Counted from the stretch's first letter, positions 10,500 through 24,400 are shown. The stretch is 64,000 bases of DNA from Xiphias gladius (GCF_016859285.1 NC_053404.1:16879105-16943104); one strand, 5' to 3'. The notes: generated by a model from the sequence alone, not told the origin. A program made the numbers and translations.

Positions 10500-13400
10500 C
10501 AATTCCATATAGTATATTCCTGGGCAGGAAAAGCTGTGAGAGAACTCCGTGGCGTGCGTAGATTTGTCGGGGATCAAGATTCTTTATAGGCTGAATTCCT
10601 CCTCACGGCCTTTAATAAGTGAATAACTGGAAAACTGAGCGTACTGACAAACCATGCAACCAGCAACGATAACATCACAAGAGCACGCACAGAGGTCATG
10701 ATCCCAGTTCTTACTGTAATAATCTCATGACTCCAGCCCCACTCCTACAACTGACATCCACTTTTGATTTCAAGTATCGCTTAGTACAGAATTTGGCTGT
10801 CGAACACAGGAAATTTGCGACCTTTGTTCCTAGGTTTTATAATCATGCCTGCTGTGGGTATAGAATAATTTAAGAAGAAACAGAACTACGCTTTATTAAG
10901 TTTTTCACTGGGGGTGCACAAATAAAATGGCAAGCGAACTTACAAGACATACTGAATGTCTTCAGTGCATTTCCAGTGTTTTAGAGGGTTCCAACACGGA
11001 CTCTCTCTGTTGCACGATCGTGAGCAGGAACTACTCATCTAAAAATGATGAGCTCCGCAAGGGAGAACACCTGGTGTCTAACGACAGGGAGGGGAAGGCT
11101 ATCTTCCAGCTGTGTGACTCAGAATATTTGTACACTCCAGACACTTATCAGGACGAATATAACGTATACTGGTCTCTGTAAAATTAAATAAAAAAAGAAG
11201 GAGAGCAAGTGTTTGGGAATGCACGTTCCGATAACAATCAGATATCCCCGTTACTGTCGGAAGAATGACGGTCATTTTCGTCATCTATGCCTGGAAGCCT
11301 GCGCGGGCCTCGAACACCGCTAGCTCAGAGGCTTTTCCGCCTGTGCCATGTACAGCGAGGATGACAAACCCAGGTGGCACACAAACTCCGCCAGGCCCAG
11401 CTGCAGCATGTGTCGTCTCCAGCTGACCAAAGCTGGTGGTGTGCAGGGACTCTGAAGAAATTTGGAGATTGCTTTTGAAATTCACCGTGGATCTTTAGAT
11501 GTCAGCTCGAGTTACCGGTGAACCTGCCTGGCGTGTTATCTGGGATCAAAACAAACAAAAAAAAACCTCACTTCAATAAAGAGTTCTTTCCTTATCTTTG
11601 TACTGAGCCATGATTAGGCTGAGGAGTGTCTCTGCATCCCAGCTCCATGTTAATGTACAATTCTTTTACTTAAAACAGTATATATGAAATAGATAAACTG
11701 TGATTTTCGCCCAATTTTTCATGAACTGTATAAAATCATTTTAAAACAAGGAAACTGTGTTGAAAAGCAGTTTGTGTTTTTGCTGGGACTTTACATGGCC
11801 CGGCCACTCTATTATAGTAGGTACACCTATACAGTCTAAGGCAATCCAGCGCAACAGCTCTCTCCTCATATTCTACCTTTACAAAGCTTAAAAAGGCCAG
11901 TTTTGTTATAATAAAAACGGTTAATACATCGCTGACAGTATCAATCAATACTGAACACAACTATCTGGGTAAAGGTAGAATGTTAGAATGAGAATAAATA
12001 ATGTGTCATTAATTTACTCGTTATTTTAGCCAAATTTTACCTTGATAAAATGGAATTCTTGAAGACGATATGACAATCAGCCACCACACAGTAAATTGGA
12101 TGCAACAGCTGCACATTTCATAGTTCACTCAGTGAGATGCGTATGAAACATTTGTGTAGAAGAAGTAGCTTTTATCATGCTTCAATAAAGCTCAGTACAC
12201 GATACATTTTTGCTAAACTACAATAAATTGCAGTCAGTGCTTTAAGAGACAGACATTCATTTATCTCCTATGCTAAAAATACATATATCTGATTAACCTG
12301 TGCCATTCAAACAAAAAATTCATTGAAGTGTTCTGCCGATCAAATGTATAAATACGTCCTCGATGCGCAATCTACTCGCTATATCTGCAGCACATTTACA
12401 TTTCTCTGGCGGGAGCCAGATGTACACAGTGAAGCTGCTTTGCCAGCCTCTGCAGTGCACCCTCTTTATGTAAACACAGCGCCGTCAGCCGTTGTAAGGC
12501 CCCTCTGTCTGGAGCAGCTGCAGGTAAAAGACCTCCCATGAAATGCTGCGAAATAAGAGACAGTAACGCAGGGGATTCTGAACATTCGCACTTTCAAAGA
12601 TAGGGTTTTTATGAGTATAGGATCCGCTGTCTAATGGACTGCTAAGCTATTGGTTAGACATGCACAAAGTTCATCTCTGAGCAGGTGATCCAAGCAAGGC
12701 TATCAAGAGTTTTTCGAATGAACTTTAAATAATACGGTAATTTTATGGTGTTTAAGCAGTACATTTATTTTCTTCTTCCTATTTGATCTGTTTTGGGTTG
12801 AATGAATCCGCCTGAAAACTGTAAACTGTTTTATCATGTACTTGTTACCAAGTTAAAGAGGGAGTTGCTGAAAATGAAACTATTAGAAGTTAAGAAACCT
12901 GGGAACGAAGGTAAATAATCTACATGCAATTCACAAGGAGTTTAAAAAATCTACGTGGGAAGAATCTGGACAGTTTTGCCATTCAAACTTTCGTCGGCGC
13001 TACATTATGAAACAACCAGGATATAACTCCAGGTCTACGAACTGTAAATGAACTACTGCACCACATACAACGGTCAGTTAAAAAGGAAAGAAATTATTGC
13101 AACTCCAACAATGGACCACAAGATGTCCCAATAATCCTACTGTATCCACGTGTGCCTCGACCCATGTTTACCTGTGAAAAGTTGCATATAAAAGAATAAA
13201 AAAATTAAAAAAACAGTAAACGCTCTCCGTAGTGAATCTCTAGTTGGAGATTTTGGAGAAAAAATGTGTGTAAAATTTCGGATTTAAACGCCAGCATCAG
13301 TGTTGTTGTTCTCCGTATCATACACCGCACAATCTAAATTCTGTTGTGCTGGGGTTACAGATATCATCCCTCAACATGCCTGCCACCGTGTCCGCTTGAG

Positions 13401-16239
13401 ATAAAGATTTACCCAGGAGTCAATATGGATTTTCCACCTAGATTCTAATACGGTTACTTTATATTTAATGTTAATGATTTCAAACTTGTCATGCAAAAAA
13501 GAGGAACAGCAGATGATAAACCACTGGGTTTACAATGTGCATTTGAATCTGTAAAATTATGGTCTGTGGGGAATTAAAAACACCAAAGATCTGTAAATAT
13601 TTTGCCCACAGGAAGGCCTTCAGATAAAGGACATTGTGTTAGTTTTACAAGTCATTCAAATCCAGCTGCATAAAGAATACGAATCTCTGCTTTCTTACCA
13701 TTTTCTCCTTCATAGAGTCATAATCCTCCTCTCTGAGAATCGACATAAACGTAACTTGTCCTTGGCAGCATGGAGAGATGTAAATCTCCAAATCAAACAT
13801 GATCCACTGTTTGTTTGTTTTTTTGCTTCGGAACTGCTCCTGAAAATACCAGTTTTAGTCTGATTAATCAAACAAGGAATTTCAGAAACTCCTCAAAGAT
13901 CCGAGACGACTAAAGATCGAATCTTTTCATAGATGACATTTTTAGAGCAGATTTTCACACTTTGTGCAAAAACTGTTGCCGTGGAAGGAGCCTAGTTGTG
14001 TTGATGTTAACTAGTCATTATAATGGAGGCGCTGTCCCTCCCCCTTGTTATTGCTACCATTTCTGAAACAACCATTTTGTGCCCTAGCCGTCTAGACAGC
14101 GCCATTGTCTGCTCCTCTCTGCTCCTTGTGCCAAGAGTAAATCTCATTAACAGTGAGAGGGATTGGCACAACACGGACCCGCTCGCAGGCTCTGTGTGAG
14201 CACCGTGCGCTAAAAATAGAGGAGGACTGGGATCACTATATAGATCTGTGATTACAACTGAACTGTGCTCAACCAGCGCAAATCTTAAACCAGTTCCACT
14301 GAGGTGCCGAGAGTGAGGTTCGTGTACATGATGAGGCGTAAGAGATAAATGAAAGCATACTGGTCATAGAGAAGACAAATGGATTATATAGAACCTAGAT
14401 TATTTTCTCTTATTAAACAAGCCATTAAAGCCGAATAATACGAAGTAAATATACTCAATGCTGCAAATTAGGTTCCTACATAATGATTATTAGTATCACA
14501 GCTTTTGCTCCAGATTTGTTTTAAACAAGAACCACTAGATGGCAAACTAGGTTTGCACTAAAAACATAGTTCTCATGAGGTAATAAAAACCACTACTTGA
14601 TACTTAGAAATACAGACTGGGTACCGTATTGTCTCTTGATTGGGCTCAAAGGAATTCAGGCCCCAGAGCCACAGGACTACTGCAGGTTTTATCTTTGAGG
14701 GGCCGGGTAGTGATTTTAGTTTTGCAGCGCGACGCATCTTTGAATCAGTTTTTTTCAGCTGTAGTTCTGCCCTCCGGGTGAAGGGGTTTGTCAGTCTGTC
14801 AGTGGCCGTCGAGGGGTTTTGGCAAAGTGTCGGTGACAGTAACTCTTAAGTTTTCAGGGACTGTCTTCAAGAAGACATGGTTTTGATGGGTTCATGATCT
14901 GGAAGGAACACTGGCAACTTTTTTAATTCCCACAGATGGTGATCACTTCATTAATCTTAAGTTAGCCACTCAAAAAATCTCCAGAGAGGAGGATGGACAC
15001 TATGAGACACTATGATGGAGACTTTCCATCAGTGCCAAATCTTACCATCTCTTTCTACCATTGAACTTCTCAAACATGTCCCTGCATTTATTTTTTTTAT
15101 CCCTCTGTGTCGTTTGTTTTTCCATTCTTTCTCTTCTAATTTGTCATCAATAATGTGTAGCAATCATGACCTTATAGTTTGCTTTATCTTTCCAGTGGGG
15201 CCCCAGTTGATCCCCTTACCCAGCCAGTCCCCAAGTTCCCGTTAATGACAGCTCACACAGCAGATTCTGCGCTCCGGAGACCACTAGGCCTATTCCTGGG
15301 CTGGATTCATACTACCTTGGCTCCACGTTTTCTGTGCTTAAATTAGCTTGTAGCAGTTTGGTTAAACGTAACTTAACTTAGGACTATGGGCCAAGTGAAC
15401 GCAGTGTAAACTAAAATAATTATTGTGTTAAAAAATAATAAAAACTAATATGTGGGCAACATTGTTGATCTGTTTATTGTAGGTCTTGGAATTTATTATC
15501 AGGATTTTCTTTTCAATACTTATGTATATATTTCTGTAGCGTAGGTTTGCTCAGGCGCTTAGACTTTTTCATCAAAGCTCTGCAACACCGAATACACTTC
15601 TACCCCTTTTGCTTCTCCGTATCAGCTTGTGACGCAGCCTTCTGTAGGTTTTTGTTTGCCATGGCTCGCCAAGCTGCACGGTCTTCACTGTGGGCCACGA
15701 ATCTGGAGGTTTTAATTGTAGCTTGCCAACAGCGGCTTCTGCGGAACAATTTGGGCAATGTTAAACTGGAGACCACACAATCAGGCCTTGTTTTATTCTA
15801 AATCATACAGAGGATATTTACTGGCCAAGAATTTGCCAACGCAATAAGTTTGTGAACTATAATTTCAGCCTGCAATTACTGGTCCATTTGTACCATATCT
15901 GAGGCTTTTTTATTAGAGGATTTTTCCACCAATGAAGATCCTCAAAGCAGAGCCATATTAGACCACAGGCCCTCCTTAATAAGGTGCAAAAGGTCCTTTC
16001 TCTTTCTATTAACATGGAAAAAAAGCTAAGTCCCTGTGGTGCCCTGTTCTGGCTTAGGTTCTGATTTTTGGGTAGTGACTTTTGCAGTTTTCTGGGTCTG
16101 AATCCAGATCTTGTTGGTTTGCTTCGTAATAAATAACCTGCACTTAACAAAACCTGTCCAAATATTCACAAAACAGGAAAGAAGGCAACTAAAACATAAG
16201 ATATAAGTTCAGACCAAGATGGGGGACCTGAATATGCCT
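10500..16239. other. Intergenic region between rarres2 copy B and nrbp2, no gene supported
   Basis: The ORFs here are short, lack recognisable domains and are not joined by a consistent splice pattern. The longest moderately convincing one is 10927-11181 (84 codons, Met start, no known motif), which I do not call as a gene. A GC-richer patch lies at about 11290-11420. A perfect MEF2-type site CTAAAAATAG lies at 14210-14219, within a GC-richer stretch of about 14000-14300 that could be regulatory. The rest is AT-rich single-copy-looking DNA. Confidence 0.5.
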
Positions 16240-16745
16240 AGACAAAAAACAAGATCAGAAGATGATAGGTAGCTGGGTTATCACTGTCACACATGGATTA
16301 CTGAATGGGCCTACCGGGTACACGAAATGACAACAAAGACACACAAAATGACAATAAAGAGAAGGAAAATGACTAGAGACAGAGGTAATAGGACCATAAA
16401 AAGGCACAAAATGACCACAGAGACACAAAATAACTACAAAGAGACGCAAAACAACCACAGCTGCAAAAGGAAGACAGAAAATGACAGCAAAAAAAAAAAG
16501 AAAAAAAAAGCTAAATTACTGAGAGGCGTGCAAACAGACCACAAGGAGACACAAAATGACCACTCACACACACACACACAAAAAAAAATCCAAACAAAAC
16601 ACAACACAGTTGTTGTCGGTTTGTGTCTTTTTCAGTCTGTTTGTCTTGCTCCTATGTAGGAGGGGTAGAGGGGCCTTGTACAAGTCTGCATCCAGGGACC
16701 CGGTGACTCATAATCTGGCAATGGCTGCTGTGGGCTATTTGAAGG
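16240..16745. repeat. Minisatellite-bearing dispersed fish repeat
   Basis: From 16327 to about 16562 a degenerate unit of about 20 nt recurs: ACAAAGAGACACAAAATGAC with many point changes. The flanks (GAATGGGCCTACCGGGTACA before it, CAGGGACCCGGTGACTCATA after it) look like the left and right parts of one interspersed element carrying the internal tandem array. Tandem ACAAAATGAC arrays are common in percomorph genomes. Open frames through the array are a by-product of its composition. Confidence 0.75.
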
Positions 16746-17114
16746 TACAAACAGCAGCCATTCATTTTTGTTTATCTGGGACTCATTTATTAAACTGAAT
16801 AAACCATTTAATTATTATTGATGTGCAATTTGCCACGAACCTGGGCTTTAAATTTGAGCCTCAGCACTTTTTTTTTTGGTTTTTACTAAGTTTACAAATG
16901 TGCCCCCTTTCCTTAATACTCTGCCCCCGTCAAAAGTTCCCAAACCTGCCCCTGCTTTTTTTTTTTTGCCACACTGCAGACCCGACGTGCCTCAGACTGG
17001 GACGGCGGTCGCCCTTGCGAGCTCCGCGCCACAGCCTCCAGACGGGCTCGGCTTCCTATGCCTGCGTGAACAGATCGTGCGCACGTAGTGGGGTCTTTAC
17101 GGTATGTTGGCTCC

Positions 17115-17115
<1 letters not shown>

Positions 17116-17146
<31 letters not shown>
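17116..17146. repeat. CT microsatellite
   Basis: Uninterrupted (CT)n of about 30 nt in the nrbp2 upstream region. Confidence 0.9.
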
Positions 17147-17148
<2 letters not shown>

Positions 17149-17597
17149 GCGCCGAGCCTGGCAGCAGCCCACGGCCTCAGACCCGGCCAACGACGACAAT
17201 GACGCGTGTGGAAGACGGTCGAAAAATCAACTCTCCTCCGTAAAGCGGGCGGTTTCTGGGCCGAGCGGCGGGCGCACTGGACTCGCACTCGGAATGTCTC
17301 TGCCTTCTCGCCGACCGAGCGTCAACCCCCGCGCTGCTTCGCTGTGAATGGACAGACAAGCTAAGAAAAAAAAAAACACCCCAACCAAAACATTTCGTAA
17401 ACCGTTTTGCATGCAGCCTCCAGAAGTCTGGGGTCTGATTTCTTCCTGCGACCGTGCAAGTGTGTGCACCTCTAGTTTTTAGGTAACGGGGGCCGCTGGG
17501 GATTCTTGCTGACTGAGAAGTGGCTGCGTTTGGAAATATCCATTTTTTTCTTTGCAAAATGTTTTGAGCGCCAAGGAGGCTGAGAGCGGCTGGTGTC

Positions 17598-17645
17598 GTG
17601 CGTGTGTGTGCGTGTGTGTGTGTGTGTGTTTTGGGGGGGGGGGGG
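17598..17645. repeat. GT microsatellite joined to a 13-nt G run
   Basis: (GT)n with one CGT interruption, then TTTT and 13 G in a row at 17633-17645, about 165 nt upstream of the nrbp2 start codon. The mix of Z-DNA-prone GT and a G run is unusual so near a start codon, but both are simple repeats. Confidence 0.9.
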
Positions 17646-17808
17646 ATTTCTTCACTGCGCAGACAAGCGGCTGACCGTCCCTGCGCTACCGCTCCTCCAC
17701 CACAATAAAAACACACAGGACAGGAGGGAAAGGAGGAGAGGGGGGTGGGGGGGAGTGAGAAGGTGGAGAAGGCGCGGGGGTGGAAATCTGGAAAACTACG
17801 GCGTTAAA

Positions 17809-17928
17809 ATGACGATGTCCGTCCCGGAGAGGAAATCAGGATCGGAAGGGAAGGAGGAGGAGAGCGAGGATGAGAGCGAGATCTTGGAGGAGAGCCCGTG
17901 CGGCCGCTGGCAGAAACGGAAAGAGCAG
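17809..17928 (+). CDS. nrbp2: nrbp2 exon 1 (N-terminal acidic segment)
   Basis: 40 codons from ATG at 17809 to CAG before the GTTGGT donor at 17929. No in-frame stop lies between 17593 and the ATG, so a longer N-terminus is formally open, but the upstream frame is only microsatellite-encoded Cys-Val. The ATG at 17809 gives MTMSVPERK; a second ATG at 17815 would give MSVPERK. The peptide then runs into the family-specific SEDESEILEESPCGRWQKR. This exon is 28 kb from the next coding exon. Confidence 0.9.
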
Positions 17929-17952
17929 GTTGGTCGGTTTGTCTGTGCGTCT

Positions 17953-17998
<46 letters not shown>

Positions 17999-18412
17999 TA
18001 GCGAGAGAGCGAGAATGCGTTTCTCTGAACTGCAAGCAACCTGCTCCCTGATCAGGGAATCAGTCAATCAACTTGTCCGTCCCGATCAGGCGGGAGATCC
18101 TCTGTCATGCGGTGCTTCAGCCGCGACGAGGTGTTATCGCCCAGCGGCGTTTCCGCCGCCGTAAACCTCGCTCGGTCACATAGCCTATCCGTTGATCTGC
18201 CTATCCCACATAAAGTCCGTGTCGGGAATTGTTTGGTTGTTTCATACAGCAAAGTGTCGAGACAGCGGAGAGTCTCGGGATTCGGGTTCCGGATCCAGTT
18301 TTTCCTTCTCAGTGCTTTTTTTTTTTTTTTTTTTTTAACCGCACGATTTCTGTTCCGGAGCTTGAACCTGTGGCCCGGGGCTTGTGATGCATCCCGACTC
18401 TTAATTCAGGGC

Positions 18413-18448
<36 letters not shown>

Positions 18449-21400
18449 TCCCACGAACGTGCCGCGGACGTGCGATACCAGTCCGACTGATAAACCAAGA
18501 TGGAAGCTCGAGTTACAGGTTGAACGATCGGAGCATGCAGCCGCAGGAGAGGATGACATGGCAATGCAAAGTGGGCAACTCATTAAATGAAGCCATGCCA
18601 AGTCGAGTTAGCTTTATTTGGGGAACAAACTTTGGCTGAAATGATTGGTCAATTAATTGATTAGTCAGGCAACAGACATTGAATGGGCAGATAAATTGTC
18701 TGAGCCACTTTTCAAGCTAAAATGTCAAACCAGCTTCTTAATTGTGAGTATTATTCATTTATTTGTTTTATTTTTTTACCTATTTTTGCTTTTCTCTTTC
18801 TCGTGTCTTGGTGAATTGAGCATCTTTATGTTATGGACTGTTGTTGGGGCTTGACCTGCACAACATGTGACCCCCCCCCCCCCCTGTCTGTTTCTGTAGT
18901 ATTTCTTTTTGCATCATCTTTAAAGGCACTCAGCGCAAACAACTTGAGGATCACTGCAGGGTTACCTTCCAAAGAATCAGCCGCAGTTTTGAAACACAGT
19001 CAACCATTTAAGTAATTAACAGGCAAAAGGACAAAAACACTAGCCGGTTTCGTTTTCTTAAGTATGAGGCTTTGTGTTTTTTCTGAGTTTTAATATTTGA
19101 AGGTGTCACGTCGGGGTGTTTGGAGATTGTGATAGAGATTTTTCAGTCTTTTCTGACACGCTATAGACTAAACAATTAATCGATTATTCAAAGAAATAGA
19201 TGAAAATATAATGACAATGTTGAGTTGCGGCCCTAGTACACATTCCTGTCTCCCCCAGACCTATGGTATAGTACCAGTTTGAGCTGCAGCATGACTCTTA
19301 ACACCTTCTATCTTTCCATGTGAGGATGAGCAGTAGTTGGACTCTCCAGAGAGCACATCAGCCGCATTACAGAAAATAACCCAGTGGCCTTGTAGGAAGC
19401 TTCCTCTCCTATAAATAAGCCCGTGTTTGTTTGTTTCATGTCAACATCGAAGATATGAAACGCAGCGCAGTATCTGTGACATTCCCAGCTGGTGTATTCG
19501 CAGCAACAGCAGCCTGGATAACGCGGAAACTTGTCCACATGCCTCGTTTGACTCCAAAAGTTCAGTTATTATCAGAGAGAGGAAACAGACATTTAAATGT
19601 CTCAGAATTGAGAGGCGGTGGGTGTTGCCTCCGCCAACAGCTCCGGATAAGGCGGAGAATTGAAGTGGAGGGTTATCTCTCGTGCACACACAGCGTCTTC
19701 ACCGCGCCGCGACCACCTGACCTCGCTGCACTTTTCTGTACAATTGGGTATTCTTAATGTTGGAAAGGACAAACACGCACACACACACACACATAGTCGC
19801 CACCCCACCCCGGTGTTTTTCCACCCATTGATTACCCAGCGTTGTGTTTTTTTTCTGGGCTGCCACTGTCACGTTTCCATTTACCTCCCCCTGCTGAGAG
19901 GATCCGCCAGTTAGGGCTGGTTGCTGTAGCACAAATCCATACCAGAATATTAATCATGAAATGAGAAATTTATACTAAACAATACAAAGTAATACAACTT
20001 CTGTTTACTGTTATGCATTTTGTCAGACAAAACTCCTCACACAGAAACGTCGACAACTGATTTGGTTACCATTGGCTAACATTGTCGTAGATTAATTTTG
20101 GGTTGATGGACAAATGACTTGATCGATTAACCACAGCAGTGTGATCTTATCATCCTGACATGAGGCCGCTGAAAGGTGAGAAATGGAAATGTTGAATCAT
20201 CACCCAGTCCTGCAGTCAGTTTTTGTGTCCATGTCACTGTTACCGTTTCTGATGTTATTGGAACAGCCCGCGTTCACACCAGTTAAAACCCAAATTATGG
20301 CAGGACCATTTGCTAGCATAACGCCTCCGTCTTTCACTTAATACTCACCTTGACATGATGCACCTAGTGACTGTGCAAATTTTATCCTTACATAAGCATT
20401 TTTCTTTTTTTTTTAATGATGGGAAACGAGCCAAAAGATTTGCCAGGCTTCACAAATGCATGTGTGATCCGGACTGTCGTAAACAAAATGTACACGTGGG
20501 GCAATACCTGTGGGGACGAGATGAACCAGTAACTGCTGGAAGCCATTCATAAAGCTGGTCCAGGTTTAAAACTATCGCTGTGTTAACCTGCGAAGTCTGT
20601 GTTGTGTCGACGGATCTGTGAGCTCATACTGAATCTGATTAGGAGTTATTTAAAGTCGTCAAGCAAAGAAGGTTGATACCTTGAATGCAGACTTGTCTAT
20701 TATGGTGCACAAGCGTGGATATCCCCCCCCGCTTTTCTGCGGTCTCTCCCTCCAGCAGGCATGGGTGTGTTCTGAGCAGAAGGCTCGAAATGCACAAGAA
20801 TACTCAGCAAATAAGCCAGAAGGCGAAAGTTCAGGATACACGCTGTCATATCTGTTTTTCAGCTCAGCCATTAAAATAAACACAGGCCACAGTCACATGG
20901 TCAGCACATGGCATTGTTGCCTTGCATGGCTGTTTTCTCAGCAGATGTGCAGACTGGACGGGCTCGAGATTTTTAAACTAGATGAAGGTGTTGCCTTTTA
21001 AAATCAGTTTATCCCCCTTGACTCGACACACTAAGCATTGATTTTTCACAGGAACTGTGCTGTAGCATAAAAACTGTCGATGAAAGTCTTTCCACTCTTT
21101 TTTTTTTTTTTTTTTTTTTTACTCCAGTTGATGTTTGTGACAAAATGTTCCTTGCAATAGCACCGCAAGATGACACAAGAAATTATTCAAACTAAAGTTG
21201 GTGAGTCAACACCGTTTTCTTTCCAGGAACAAATGAATTAAAATGGGTGGACATTTATTGCACAACAACCCCGCTGAACTTTTTGTTAACTTCACATATA
21301 AGGAAATCTGAATGTCAGCAGCAACATAATTTACAAGTCATGATTTACCTCCCGGAATGGGGACAGTCACGTCAACACGGGACATTTTGCAAAGGTAGTG

Positions 21401-24400
21401 ACTCACAAAATACTAATGTTGAGGCATGAATCTGACAAAAAACCTCCCCATCCTCAGACACTGTATGCTCTAAAGCAGATGATTTCAAAATGAGGTGAAA
21501 GGGACAGCTGCAGCAGCAGTGACTGTGACACACAGGTCACGGAGGCAATTAAGGTATTTTAAAACTCTTAGCGCCTGATTCCCGCTATCTGAATCAGATA
21601 TTTCACTCGTCCTCTCAGTCATACCTCAGTGCAATCTGAACAAGCTGACATGATGCAAATATTTTTTTTAATTCAGTGTGGCTCACACTTCCTGAGGATA
21701 TCATTATCTCCAACGCCCATTGCAAAAGATCATCCAGAGATCCACATAGAAATCGTAGGAGATGTAGGCTCCTTATAACTCCAGAACTTGCCTGAGAATA
21801 ATCACATTTTTAAGTTTTAGTCAGTATCAAAGTAATCCAGGGATAGTTGTCCATACATCCATGGGTAATTTGCAAGCGGGAACTGCTAATAGCTAATTTG
21901 GCACATTTTTAATGGTGCCAATTTGTCAAAATGTAAACAAATATAAGCTTAAAAAAAAAAAATGGGGCTCTATAGACACTCTTTCAACGTCTGGTACTCT
22001 GGGCCCTCTCTCAGACAGAAAGGAAGTGTAATGTAGCCCCCAGCTAACTAACTCCATGGCAACATTACACTTCCTCTCTGTCTGAGGGAGGGCCCACGGT
22101 ACCAGACTTTGAAAGAGTGTCTATAGAGTGATGTAAGAGCAGAGGGAGCTAAGCCCACCAGAGACACAGTCCACCTTGACCCGTCCCACTGAGCTCGTTT
22201 TATTACAGTCCAGCTTGGGCAGAAGAATATCAGTGGCCCAATGCGATCTCGGCTCGATAATGCAACAGGGTAAGCCTGCTGAAGTGAATCCACATCCAGC
22301 CCCGCTCTCCGGTGCACCAGATCTGCTCCGCACTCATTCCAGCGATTGATCCATCCTCTATTTCCAGGATCTGTCTCCATCTGCTCACAGAGAGATGAAA
22401 ATGAGGCATCCTGGGTTGGGTGAGACCGCATTCATTTCTCGGGGTGTTAATTCACAGATGAATGATGGAGGTCTAATGTGATGGGCAGATGCTGTTTTCT
22501 GCAGTTGCGCGTTAACCAAAATCCCATGCATGTGTCCGTGCTTGCATGCATTTGTGAAGCTTGAGAAACTGATGGCGATGGCACGGATGTACCACCTAGA
22601 GGTGAGCAATATGGGAAAAATGATGTTGCAAAAGGCCTTTTTAACAGAAGGCATCATGACATGTTACAGCAGGGGAAGCACAGGTGTATGTTATACAATG
22701 GATGAAGGCTGGATACGGCTCTCACTTTTTCAAAAAGTCAAATTCAAACTAATTCAAACTGGCACGTAATTCGTTCAAACTAATTCAAACGCAATCCATA
22801 TGCCACATATCCTATCGTACTATAACAAGTCAAACTGTTCTATATGAAAAAAGGTCTATACTGTATTGATAAAAGCATTATTGTTTATCATATAATTATG
22901 TCATGATAGTCACGGTTTCCCCCAGGAAACTGTTAAGCAAGGCGGTAAGCCGCCCTGCCTCATCTCTTGAGCGATTCAACCGGTAGATGTTGGCCGAAAC
23001 AAGAGCCACACTCATTAAATTCTTGCATTAGGTGTGTGAAATGGCATCTCTGCTCTTTTCCCCTGAAGGTAAAGGTGTATGAAATGGATGCATTCTTTAT
23101 GTTTGCAGAGGTGGTCTTTGTTTACAGATGTTTATAATCAAAATCTAATTTTAAAAAAAGTCACGTTTTTGTGTGTTTTGCACTTCAGATATACAAAATA
23201 ATCAGTATGGGTGGGCCTGTTCTCCATAATAAGAAATTAATAAAATTACAACCAACCACAGCACTGTTATCAAAAAGTCAAATTCACTATTTTGGATATG
23301 TTTTCAGGGTATGTTTTTGGATTCCTAGTTCATAAAAAGTTGCTTTCTGTAGTACAATTATTAGACTAGCAGTAGCAATTTGCCCTTGTAATGCTGTTTG
23401 TTGAATATCAGAGGCCAGTGACACATGGTGGGATAATTTTAAGGCAGTCAAATGAAAGCCCACCAAATGTCATCCTCACGGTTGCCATGATGTACGTAGA
23501 GCTGTCAACCTCCAGTAGTAACCCCCACCACACAAAGAACATTGCAGCTCACAGGATCATGTCAAGTTGTGGCTTGCAGTAAGCTCTGTCTGTCCTGAGG
23601 GGGATCCTCTTAATGACTTACAACCCGTAATAATCCTGCAGCATGGGCATGCTCGCTGGCCTGACAGCTGCCCTATGAGGAATGACATCCACTCAGCTTT
23701 GCCCGCAGGGGAAACGAGGACAGGGACACTCAGCTTTGATGCACCTGTTAACACGGTCGCTCTGCCAATGCCCCCCCTCCCCTCCCGGCTGTTGCTCAGG
23801 GTTTAAAGGTTAATTTGGAAACCCATTCACACCTTTTTAATTCCCAGAACACAAAAGTAATGATTTGTGTAGATGACCCTATTGAATGTCGTTTTCTATT
23901 TAGCCCCACTACTGTTATTAAAATAGGGATGGTAATTTCAGTCCACCACTTTGGTTGAGACTATAATATCTTGGCAGCTGTTTAATTGATTGATGTGAAA
24001 CTTTGTCCTCACCAGGGGAAGAATCCTCTTGATTGTTTGGCCCCCCTGACTTTTCATGCAGTGGTTTTTAGTGAAATATCTCAACAATTATTAGATAGAT
24101 TTCCATGAAATTGAGTGCAGATAACCATTGTTCCCACAGGATGAAATCCTAATGAATTTGGTGAGCCTCTGAGTTTTCGACCACAATGAGGAGTACATTT
24201 GTAGTTTTGAGTGAAATGTCTCCACAAACGATTGCCAGGAAATTTCATCCACACATCCATGTTCTCATGTTCCTCATGGGAGGAATTGTTATAACTTTGG
24301 CGGTCATCACTCGCCTAGAACCACCAGCAGGACAAAATATGTATTTTTCCAGGCCACAGAAATTGAAACATCTGCATGTTTGTAGCAGTACATGTGTGTC

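Larger units (their letters stand above)
16980..17808 (+). promoter_or_regulatory. CpG-rich promoter and 5' UTR region of nrbp2
   Basis: Against the AT-rich surroundings this stretch is GC-rich and full of CpG, for example CGCACGTAG near 17080, GACGACAATGACGCGTGTGG near 17190 and CGGGCGGTTTCTGGGCCGAG near 17250. It lies directly upstream of the nrbp2 start codon. No TATA box is obvious, as is usual for a CpG-island promoter. Simple repeats interrupt it: (CT)n at 17116-17146 and (GT)n plus a G run at 17598-17645. The transcription start cannot be placed from sequence alone, and a spliced non-coding 5' exon is possible. Confidence 0.6.

Noticed and set aside
16327..16659. 110-codon Thr/Lys-rich ORF
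   Set aside because: It is a translation of the degenerate ACAAAATGAC minisatellite.
17593..17808. Open frame upstream of the nrbp2 start codon
   Set aside because: It is made of GT-repeat-encoded Cys-Val and Arg/Gly-rich 5' UTR and has no ATG; it is open only because of composition.
17836..18039. Minus-strand frames of His-Thr and Leu-Ser repeats opposite nrbp2 exon 1
   Set aside because: They are translations of the GT/GA microsatellite and the antisense of exon 1.
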